Below are positions 1 to 5,133 of a stretch of DNA of 7,040 nucleotides, piece by piece. Both the position numbers and the translations under genes were made by a program. Under the pieces are notes generated by a model. The model was not told where the DNA came from and made no database searches. It saw only the letters and a list, made by a program, of their open reading frames with translations. Origin of the DNA: Planctomycetaceae bacterium (GTDB lineage Bacteria > Planctomycetota > Planctomycetia > Pirellulales > Thermoguttaceae); the NCBI GenBank assembly GCA_031288765.1, contig JAITQV010000720.1:1-7040 (forward strand). Reading direction: 5' to 3'. Each line of letters begins with the position of its first letter. Position 1 is the first letter of the stretch.

Positions 1-2
1 CC

Positions 3-224
3 GCATCGGACGAAGGACGTAAGGCGATGGAATTTGAAGAATCCATACGCCGGATTGTTGAGGGTGATAACGATGCCGAAATGCAAAAAATCCGCCGTAA
101 ATTAACGCGAACCGAAAAAACACTTGCTAAAAAAGAACAACTTATAGAAAAAAAAGATAAGGCTTTAGCGGAAAAGGATAAACAAATTGCTGAACTCCGT
201 GCCAAATTAAAATCGGATAAATAA
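3..224 (+). CDS. C-terminal part of a charged coiled-coil protein, probably truncated by the window edge
   Basis: The reading frame is open from base 3 to a TAA at 222-224 and ends in a highly charged helical tail. From about residue 20 of the ATG-27 version, Lys/Glu/Gln-rich sequence with heptad-like spacing and repeated 'EK-DK' units (KKEQLIEKKDKALAEKDKQ) predicts a coiled coil. No signal peptide, membrane segment or catalytic motif is visible. The ATG at 27 could be a true start, because GAAGGA at 12-17 lies nine bases before it, giving a 65-residue protein. The upstream frame (ASDEGRKA) has no stop and reads as the same kind of charged helix, so I favour the 3' end of a longer gene. Tails of this kind occur on Rpn/PD-(D/E)XK 'transposase-like' nucleases, but nothing here proves that. 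Function unknown. Confidence 0.55.
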   Translation, partial: ASDEGRKAMEFEESIRRIVEGDNDAEMQKIRRKLTRTEKTLAKKEQLIEKKDKALAEKDKQIAELRAKLKSDK

Positions 225-310
225 TTGGAAACAGTTTGCGGCGTTTTAAGGTTGACGGTTATTGTTGTTTCCGTTTGAAGTATATTGCCTTTTGAAAAAA
301 TATTTTTCCT

Positions 311-1576
311 GTGGAACCTCCTAAACTGTATCATTATATTAAGGCAAGCGGTCTTGTCCGACCGGAATTATTGGACGAATTTCTCCGGCGATTTGAGTCG
401 GGAGTTCTATTGCCTGCCGGAATAATGGTTACGAATCCTATTGATCGGAAACATTTACAACATCCGGCTCAATTGTGTTACAGAGTACGGCGTTCTCCCG
501 AAAACGCGGAAGAAGAGAAACCGCTTGATTCTTCCGATTCTTCTCTTGCATCTCTGGACGGTGAAGCCGTCAATCAGGATCGTAATCTAACAATGTTGGA
601 TCGCCGGTTTGCGGAGGAATTGGTTCGGAGCGGATTGCTCAACGATTGGCAAACGCAACAATTATTGAATGGGCGTACTAAATTTACGCTTGGCGGTTAC
701 AGGATTTTCGATGCCATTGGACATGGCGGTTACGGACATGTTTTTTTGGGGTACAACGAATACGGTTATGTTGCGCTCAAGGTTTTACCGCTTGCCAGAA
801 CGACACCGGAATTGACGGAACGATTTCTGCATGAAATTGAAATTCAAAAGAATTTTGTTCATCCGAATCTTGTTCGATATTTTGGTTCGGGGCGTGACGG
901 CAATGTTCATTATATGGTTCACGAGTTTGTTGACGGCGGCGATTTGCGTGAACTTTTTGGGCAGGAAGGAGTTTTGCCCATAGAAATTGTTGCGGCAATT
1001 CTTAGTCAGATTGCGCGGGGGATTCATTATTTGCACGAAAACAGTATTATTCACCGCGATATTAAGCCGGCGAATGTACTTTTATCGAGTGAGGGGAGGG
1101 CGAAGCTGACGGATATGGGGCTTGGTGTTCCGTTTGAACGAAATTTCAAAGACCCGATGGTTCGGATGTTTGAGGAGGGTAATTTATTGGAACGTCAAAT
1201 TGATACGGCATCGAAAGCGACCGGACGTGTTGCGGGGACGGTTGATTATATTGCACCCGATCAGATTCGTAATCCTTCCGAACCGGCGCCGACTTGGGAT
1301 ATTTATTCACTTGGTTGTACTTTATACCAGATGTTGACGGGCTCCCTGCCGTATCCGAACGGCGATGTCAAGCAAAAATTTCGTGACAGAATCAATTTTG
1401 ATCCGAAAGACCCGCGAATACTGAATCAGGCGATACCGTTTGATTTAGTTGATTTACTTCGCGGTATGCTGGCACGGGAACCGTATGAGCGGATTACAAC
1501 AGCAAAGGAAGTTGCCGACCGTCTGGAAGTTTGGTCGCCGCCTGACGGATTTATGTCTTATCTAAAATTTGTATAA
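311..1576 (+). CDS. Hanks-type serine/threonine protein kinase, soluble
   Basis: A 421-residue protein that should transfer phosphate from ATP to Ser/Thr of unknown cytoplasmic targets. Kinase domain about 130-406: glycine loop GHGGYGHV (137-144), ATP lysine K157 in VALKV, probable helix-C glutamate E175, catalytic loop HRDIKPANV (248-256, base D250), metal-binding D268 in DMG rather than DFG, APD (315-317) rather than APE, and DIYSLGC (330-336). The segment from DMG to APD is about 50 residues, longer than usual, with an insert around 275-305. Residues 1-128 hold two helical stretches; the second (LVRSGLLNDWQTQQLL) is a type often seen before planctomycete kinase domains. There is no transmembrane segment or sensor domain. 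The start is GTG at 311, the only standard start after an in-frame stop at 293-295; no Shine-Dalgarno sequence is visible. ispG follows after 33 nt. The catalytic set is complete, so activity is expected. Confidence 0.93.
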   Translation: MEPPKLYHYIKASGLVRPELLDEFLRRFESGVLLPAGIMVTNPIDRKHLQHPAQLCYRVRRSPENAEEEKPLDSSDSSLASLDGEAVNQDRNLTMLDRRFAEELVRSGLLNDWQTQQLLNGRTKFTLGGYRIFDAIGHGGYGHVFLGYNEYGYVALKVLPLARTTPELTERFLHEIEIQKNFVHPNLVRYFGSGRDGNVHYMVHEFVDGGDLRELFGQEGVLPIEIVAAILSQIARGIHYLHENSIIHRDIKPANVLLSSEGRAKLTDMGLGVPFERNFKDPMVRMFEEGNLLERQIDTASKATGRVAGTVDYIAPDQIRNPSEPAPTWDIYSLGCTLYQMLTGSLPYPNGDVKQKFRDRINFDPKDPRILNQAIPFDLVDLLRGMLAREPYERITTAKEVADRLEVWSPPDGFMSYLKFV

Positions 1577-1609
1577 CAAAATGCAGAGAGCCGGAGCCGG
1601 TATTGATTT

Positions 1610-2731
1610 ATGATACAAAGTAAGACGCGTGAAATTCAGGTTGGAACGATTATTATCGGCGGAGTTCAGCCGGTTGTACTTCAAAGTATGACGGCAACTA
1701 AAACCACTAATATTGTTGCAACCGCAGAAACCTGCCGACGTTTAACCGACGCCGGAGCGGGAATTGTACGTGTTGCGGTTGATACGCAGCAGGATGCGGC
1801 GGCATTGCGGGAAATTCGGAAACGGACAACAGCCAATTTATCTGTTGATCTTCAGGAAAATTACCGTTTAGCGGAATTTGTTGCGCCGTATGTTGACAAA
1901 ATCCGTTACAATCCCGGGCATTTACACCACGCCGAACCGGAAATTTCGTGGCAAAAAAAGGTGGAATGGATAGTTGAAATTGCACGAAAACATGATTGTG
2001 CGTTACGGATAGGAGTCAATTGCGGAAGTCTTGATTTGTCAAATACCGGTAATGATTCGCAGTTCAACGGTACATTGGGCAAAGCTTTAGAGAGTGCGTT
2101 GCAACATGCGGATTTTATTGATTCGCTTGGTTTTCAGCGTTTTTGTGTATCGATTAAGTCTTCGGATCCGGCAACGGTTATTTCGGCGAACCGGCGGTTT
2201 GCGTCATTACGGTACGATATTCCTCTTCATCTTGGTCTTACGGAAGCCGGAATGCCGCCGGAAGGTGTGATGAAATCCCGGCTTGCTTTGGAGCCGTTGT
2301 TGGCGGAGGGAATTGGTAACACGCTTCGGGTTTCGTTGACGGTTTCCAATGAACGCAAGCAGGAAGAAATCGAAGCGGGCAAACTCATTTTGCGTAACGC
2401 CCAACAAGGTAAAATATTAACAACCGCCGACTGGACACCGGATCGGCTTAATATTATTAGTTGTCCGAGTTGTGCGAGGGTTGAGAATGACCGGTTTGTT
2501 GCGTTAGCGCAACAAGTTCGCGAGGCAACCCGATTTATGAAGGATATACCGTTAACTGTTGCGGTTATGGGTTGCCGCGTCAACGGACCCGGTGAAACGG
2601 ATCACGCCGACATTGGACTTTGGTGTGGTGCAAAATCGGTCAATCTTAAACGCGGTACTTGCCTTCTTGGAACTTTTTCCTACGATGAAATTGTTCAAAA
2701 ATTACTCAGGGAATTGGAACAATTTCAATAA
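1610..2731 (+). CDS. ispG: 4-hydroxy-3-methylbut-2-en-1-yl diphosphate synthase (IspG/GcpE)
   Basis: Catalyses the penultimate step of the MEP isoprenoid pathway: reductive ring opening of 2-C-methyl-D-erythritol 2,4-cyclodiphosphate to HMBPP, using a [4Fe-4S] cluster in the cytoplasm. Visible signatures: the N-terminal LQSMTATKT segment (24-32) of the TIM-barrel substrate domain, KIRYNPGH (97-104), RIGVNCGSL (133-141), HLGLTEAG (207-214), and the cluster ligands C285 and C288 (SCPSC), C322 and E329 (GCRVNGPGE). Their spacing matches the E. coli-type enzyme. At 373 residues it is the short bacterial form, without the large insert of the chlamydial and plant enzymes. The start is ATG 1610, with only a purine-rich GAGCCGGAG before it. 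The gene lies 33 nt after the kinase and probably shares its transcript. Intact, no odd residues seen. Confidence 0.97.
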   Translation: MIQSKTREIQVGTIIIGGVQPVVLQSMTATKTTNIVATAETCRRLTDAGAGIVRVAVDTQQDAAALREIRKRTTANLSVDLQENYRLAEFVAPYVDKIRYNPGHLHHAEPEISWQKKVEWIVEIARKHDCALRIGVNCGSLDLSNTGNDSQFNGTLGKALESALQHADFIDSLGFQRFCVSIKSSDPATVISANRRFASLRYDIPLHLGLTEAGMPPEGVMKSRLALEPLLAEGIGNTLRVSLTVSNERKQEEIEAGKLILRNAQQGKILTTADWTPDRLNIISCPSCARVENDRFVALAQQVREATRFMKDIPLTVAVMGCRVNGPGETDHADIGLWCGAKSVNLKRGTCLLGTFSYDEIVQKLLRELEQFQ

Positions 2732-2742
2732 CAAAATCCAAT

Positions 2743-2768
2743 AGGAAACTTTTAAAAACTTCCTTTTT
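2743..2768 (+). terminator. Weak candidate terminator after ispG
   Basis: AGGAA (2743-2747) pairs with TTCCT (2760-2764). After a two-base mismatch, three inner pairs close on a small loop, and a run of five T starts at 2764. The stem is short and AT-rich, so this is at best a weak intrinsic terminator for the kinase-ispG transcript. Confidence 0.3.
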
Positions 2769-2845
2769 CAAAACATGCAATCTTAAAAAGACAATTTTGA
2801 AAACTGTTTTCAATGCCGATTTTTTTGGAAAGTACAGATATTACA

Positions 2846-2912
2846 ATTTCCGTAGGAAATCCCTATCAATAGAAAATCAATGTAACAAATCAATAAATCT
2901 CCATAGGAGATT
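2846..2912. repeat. Pair of related small palindromes with 3-base loops
   Basis: ATTTCC-GTA-GGAAAT at 2846-2860 (6 bp) and AATCTCC-ATA-GGAGATT at 2896-2912 (7 bp) share the core TCC-RTA-GGA. Both are followed by loosely similar A-rich sequence containing ATC..A.TA.AAAA. They start about 51 nt apart and look like two diverged copies of one short palindromic repeat. Neither is followed by a T-run, so they are not plain terminators. Whether the unit recurs elsewhere in the genome cannot be seen here. Confidence 0.45.
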
Positions 2913-2978
2913 CATCTAAATAAAAACAAAATATAAAATGCGAAAAAATATAAAAATTATTTTTTGGGGAGGGGTATC

Positions 2979-3006
2979 TTGACCGATATTTTATTAAATA
3001 TAGAAT
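2979..3006 (+). promoter_or_regulatory. Possible sigma-70-type promoter
   Basis: TTGACC at 2979-2984 and TAGAAT at 3001-3006 are separated by 16 nt, close to a housekeeping -35/-10 pair. Transcription would start near 3013. The next gene is about 480 nt away, so it would make a long leader or a small RNA ending at the hairpin near 3134-3159. In DNA this AT-rich, a chance match is quite possible. Confidence 0.35.
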
Positions 3007-3133
3007 AACCGACAAATAATTTTCCATATTTGAAAAATCAACATTTAGGAGATTAAATTATATTTTAAAAAATAAGTAGCTCGAACAAAAATTCGGGTGA
3101 AAAAAATAATCGAGTACGTCAACAAATAACAAG

Positions 3134-3159
3134 TCGTCATTTTGACGATAAGTATTTTT
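3134..3159 (+). terminator. Small hairpin followed by a T-run
   Basis: TCGTCA (3134-3139) and TGACGA (3143-3148) form a perfect 6-bp stem with a TTT loop, and a run of five T follows at 3155-3159. The six-base gap between stem and T-run is longer than normal. The T-run also belongs to the left arm of the next stem-loop (3151-3195), so a terminator role is only a suggestion. Confidence 0.3.
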
Positions 3160-3195
3160 CTACTGACCAACGGATTTTCCGGGTAGAAAATTACT
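3151..3195. other. Stem-loop, 13-bp arms with one mismatch, nested inner hairpin
   Basis: The arm 3151-3163 (AGTATTTTTCTAC) is complementary to 3183-3195 (GTAGAAAATTACT) except for one T/T mismatch at 3155/3191. The loop holds a second small hairpin, CGGA-TTT-TCCG at 3171-3181. The structure directly abuts, and shares two bases with, the stem-loop at 3194-3252. Function unknown. Confidence 0.65.
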
Positions 3196-3252
3196 GTTGC
3201 ATTGTAAAGTTGCGTTGCTCCCGTTCGTGGAGCGTCGCGTACAATGCAATAG
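3194..3252. other. Strong 59-nt stem-loop in front of the first DUF1559 gene
   Basis: The outer stem pairs 3194-3206 with 3240-3252: 13 bp with one G-T wobble, including the perfect 10-bp TTGCATTGTA/TACAATGCAA. After a bulge an inner stem continues with GCG/CGC, two non-canonical positions and GCTCC/GGAGC (3217-3221/3229-3233), capped by a 7-base loop. The length and perfection of the outer arms are hard to explain by chance. A TATAAT begins two bases after it, so it could be an operator overlapping a promoter, a structured RNA, or a small palindromic mobile repeat. Confidence 0.75.
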
Positions 3253-3253
3253 G

Positions 3254-3259
3254 TATAAT
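3254..3259 (+). promoter_or_regulatory. Possible -10 element (TATAAT)
   Basis: A perfect TATAAT sits two bases after the 3194-3252 dyad. No good -35 hexamer lies 16-18 nt upstream; that space is the right arm of the dyad. If used, transcription would start near 3266 and give a leader of about 195 nt to the first DUF1559 gene, containing the hairpins at 3328-3351 and 3400-3426. Confidence 0.3.
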
Positions 3260-3327
3260 TCAGCCTTACATTTTAACACATGTGATGCACCACTTTGGTC
3301 GGTGGGAATAAACTTAACTTGTTAGCG

Positions 3328-3351
3328 TGTCGCTCCTGCCAAAGAGCGATA
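3328..3351. other. Leader hairpin, 8-bp stem
   Basis: TGTCGCTC (3328-3335) pairs with GAGCGATA (3344-3351), 8 bp with one G-T wobble and an 8-base loop. It is part of the run of stem-loops upstream of the DUF1559 gene. There is no T-run directly after it. Confidence 0.5.
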
Positions 3352-3399
3352 TTTCTGTTGCCGTTTCTCGGCTAATGTTTGTTTCCCAATTTCAGCAAC

Positions 3400-3426
3400 A
3401 ACAGATTATTTGTTATGTAATCTGTT
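3400..3426. other. Leader hairpin, perfect 9-bp stem, just upstream of the ribosome binding site
   Basis: AACAGATTA (3400-3408) and TAATCTGTT (3418-3426) are perfect inverted repeats around a 9-base loop. The hairpin ends about 21 nt before the AAGGAG at 3448-3453. It could affect translation or mRNA stability, but that is inference. Confidence 0.55.
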
Positions 3427-3447
3427 AAATATTTAAAATCTCTATTT

Positions 3448-3489
3448 AAGGAGAATAACTATAAAATTAGAAAATTTCGCGGGTTTACG
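3448..3489 (+). promoter_or_regulatory. Ribosome binding site and damaged start region of the first DUF1559 gene
   Basis: AAGGAG at 3448-3453 is a strong Shine-Dalgarno sequence. From 3463 the frame reads KIRKFRGFT straight into the DUF1559 signal, matching the paralogue's start (MKITFYRGFT), but the codon where Met belongs is TAT at 3460-3462. Inserting a single G between 3462 and 3463 would create ATG exactly seven bases after AAGGAG and in frame. No ATG, GTG or TTG exists in frame between the upstream stop (3418-3420) and TTG 3490. ATT at 3466 is the only plausible non-standard start. Confidence 0.75.
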
Positions 3490-4584
3490 TTGGTCGAATT
3501 GCTTGTGGTGATTGCGATTATCGGCTTGTTGGTTGGGTTATTGTTACCGGCGGTTCAAGCAGCGAGAGAAGCCGCAAGACGAATGCAGTGTTCCAACCAC
3601 CTCAAACAGATTGGTCTTGCACTACACAATTACCACACTACTCACAATTCTTTTCCACCTGCTCTCGGTGGACCTCCGGTATGGAATGGAAGTGCTAATG
3701 TCTCGCGGCGGAGTATGTTAGTTGCCCTGCTTGCTTTTATGGAGCAACCCGCACTCCATGAACAAGCCTATTCTATCAACTCCGTAGCTCCTTCTCATGA
3801 TCTAACTGGTGATGGTAAAGTATGGGCTACCCAATTACAAGAATTTATTTGTCCTTCCGATACAGGACGCAACAAATCGATACTGCCGCCAGGCAACAAT
3901 GGGCGGACAAGTTACATTCCTTGTCTTGGTGATTGGGCTGATTCCGCTTTAGCTGGAGTTGTCGCTCGTAGATACCCTAATCCACGGGGATTTGCCAGCT
4001 CTACACAAGATACCCAAACCGATATAAGTCCCACTCGTTCACTTAGCGATATAACGGACGGAACCTCTAATACAATTGGCTTTGGTGAAACCGTCATTTC
4101 GACTGGTTCCGACAAAGTTCTCGCTAAATCAGGAACATGGATAGACGCTACCGCTATTCCGCAACATAATAAGGCAACTGTTATGGCAACGGCAAATCCT
4201 GCCGCCTGTTTGAGTAATGTCTTAAATGGTGAATATATAGGACCAATTACGGATATTTTGAACTGGAAAGGATCGAAATGGTCAGCCGGTCATCCCTCAC
4301 GAACAGCCTTTTCGACCATATTACCTCCCAACGGTCCAAGTTGTGTTTCCCAAAGTAATGATGCGCAGGCACGAACTCTCAATTCCGCTTCCAGTCAACA
4401 CGCCGGTGATATTGTACAAAATTTATTTGTTGACGGATCCGTCAGGACAACTTCCAGTATGATCGATACGGGAAACCTCCTTAACACAACAACACCCGGT
4501 AAACTCAAAGATTCCGGTGAATCCGATTTCGGCATTTGGGGGGCACTCGGTACCATTAACGGTGGAGAACCAAAGTCTCTCTAA
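3490..4584 (+). CDS. DUF1559 pseudopilin-like protein (first copy), start codon apparently lost
   Basis: Member of the DUF1559 family, which is greatly expanded in planctomycetes. Members carry a type IV prepilin-like N-terminus and are thought to be exported or surface-associated; their exact role is unknown. The coordinates begin at TTG 3490, the first standard start in frame. The signal GFTLVELLVVIAIIGLL, however, begins upstream at the GGG codon 3481-3483, so the functional protein should start near 3461 and be about 9 residues longer than the 364 given here. Starting at TTG would remove the Gly-Phe prepilin cleavage site. After the hydrophobic helix comes the family motif AREAARRMQCSNHLKQIGLA. 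Near the end, H304 and D315-G316 form the H-Xn-DG motif with ten rather than nine residues between, then FGIWGAL. The body is open and well conserved, so either translation uses an unusual start, the sequence has a one-base error, or the gene has just been inactivated. It pairs with the lipoprotein gene 39 nt downstream. Confidence 0.85.
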   Translation: MVELLVVIAIIGLLVGLLLPAVQAAREAARRMQCSNHLKQIGLALHNYHTTHNSFPPALGGPPVWNGSANVSRRSMLVALLAFMEQPALHEQAYSINSVAPSHDLTGDGKVWATQLQEFICPSDTGRNKSILPPGNNGRTSYIPCLGDWADSALAGVVARRYPNPRGFASSTQDTQTDISPTRSLSDITDGTSNTIGFGETVISTGSDKVLAKSGTWIDATAIPQHNKATVMATANPAACLSNVLNGEYIGPITDILNWKGSKWSAGHPSRTAFSTILPPNGPSCVSQSNDAQARTLNSASSQHAGDIVQNLFVDGSVRTTSSMIDTGNLLNTTTPGKLKDSGESDFGIWGALGTINGGEPKSL

Positions 4585-4623
4585 AAATTATTAAACCTTA
4601 ACCAATTTTAGGATTATGGACTA

Positions 4624-5091
4624 ATGAAACTGTTTTCGTTTTGTTTTTTAACTAGCATATTTTGTTTGACCTTGATGTTCGGTTGCGGAAGCCGCCGACC
4701 ACCTGGACTACCTAAATTGACAGATTGTGAACTTACTGTTCAGTTTGACGATGGTTTACCGGTGGAAGATGCTATCGTTATGTTGTATCCGGTAGAAGGA
4801 AAATGGTACAGTAATGGAAAAACTGATTCGGCAGGAATTGTTAAAGTTGCGGTCAATGGTTCTTTTCCCGGAGTGGCTCCGGGTGAGTATAAAGTTACTA
4901 TTAAAAAACAAGAGATTATTTTTCCTCCCGATTATGATCCGGAAAAGGAAAATTCCGTCGAAGCCGTTATTAATAATCATATTGTTGAAGAGTTCGGATT
5001 ACCCAATAAAACACCTTTACAAATTACTGTTGGAACAAGTCCGGTTAAAGAAATACTGATTATTAAAAAATCAGAACGTAAAAAAAAGTAA
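4624..5091 (+). CDS. Small transthyretin-like lipoprotein (first copy)
   Basis: A 155-residue secreted protein. Residues 1-20 form a hydrophobic export signal ending at C21 in LMFGC, a weak but plausible lipobox, so membrane anchoring through a lipidated cysteine is likely. The rest looks like a small beta-sandwich of the carboxypeptidase-regulatory/transthyretin-like kind: GLPVEDAIVMLYPV (44-57), then GKTDSAGIVKV (65-75) and the hallmark PGEYKVTIKK (86-95). It ends in a very basic tail (KKSERKKK). The start is ATG 4624 with AGGA at 4610-4613, ten bases upstream. The gene lies 39 nt after the DUF1559 gene and 42 nt before the next one. It is clearly homologous to the gene at 6363-6884, sharing LPKLxxC, PVxDA, F.GV..GEYKV and EII.PP. 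Binding partner unknown. Confidence 0.82.
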   Translation: MKLFSFCFLTSIFCLTLMFGCGSRRPPGLPKLTDCELTVQFDDGLPVEDAIVMLYPVEGKWYSNGKTDSAGIVKVAVNGSFPGVAPGEYKVTIKKQEIIFPPDYDPEKENSVEAVINNHIVEEFGLPNKTPLQITVGTSPVKEILIIKKSERKKK

Positions 5092-5118
5092 CATGTTAAC
5101 TAAAACAATTTAAACTAA

Positions 5119-5125
5119 AAAGGAG
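5119..5125 (+). promoter_or_regulatory. Shine-Dalgarno site of the second DUF1559 gene
   Basis: AAAGGAG ends eight bases before ATG 5134. It fixes the start of the second DUF1559 gene and provides the template for judging the damaged start of the first copy, which has the same arrangement without the ATG. Confidence 0.8.
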
Positions 5126-5133
5126 TTTATATT

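Larger units (their letters stand above)
2732..3489. other. 758-nt gene-free region with palindromes
   Basis: No convincing coding frame on either strand. Bases 2732-3070 are very AT-rich and contain small palindromes centred near 2753, 2805, 2853, 2904 and 2954, plus a possible promoter at 2979-3006. Bases 3134-3426 are less AT-rich and hold at least five stem-loops in a row, with a TATAAT at 3254-3259. The last 40 bases carry the ribosome binding site of the next gene. The substructures are listed separately. Confidence 0.8.

Noticed and set aside
252..286. Promoter for the kinase (TTGACG at 252-257, TATATT at 281-286)
   Set aside because: The spacer is 23 nt, too long for a normal housekeeping promoter. 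TATATT alone may be a -10, but the evidence is thin.
777..1054. Open frames on the minus strand inside the kinase gene, and similar ones inside ispG and the DUF1559 and lipoprotein genes
   Set aside because: They overlap strongly supported + strand genes, have no recognisable motifs and no ribosome binding sites; they are shadow frames.
1581..1613. Ten-codon open frame from ATG 1581 whose TGA overlaps the ispG start (and ATG-GAC-TAA at 4616-4624 overlapping the first lipoprotein start)
   Set aside because: Suggestive of translational coupling, but too short to distinguish from chance and without its own clear ribosome binding site.
2743..2965. CRISPR array
   Set aside because: The roughly 50-nt periodic palindromes are not identical repeats, the intervening sequence is not spacer-like, and no cas gene is nearby.
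3194..3252. Integron attC site
   Set aside because: The size and stem would fit, but the ends lack the RYYYAAC/GTTRRRY core boxes and no integrase or gene cassette is present.
3160..3420. tRNA or tRNA-like gene in the structured region
   Set aside because: No cloverleaf with a T-arm GTTC-type loop and a matching acceptor stem could be assembled.
5089..5098. Palindrome TAACATGTTA over the first lipoprotein stop codon
   Set aside because: A 10-base AT-rich palindrome without loop or T-run; expected by chance in sequence of this composition.
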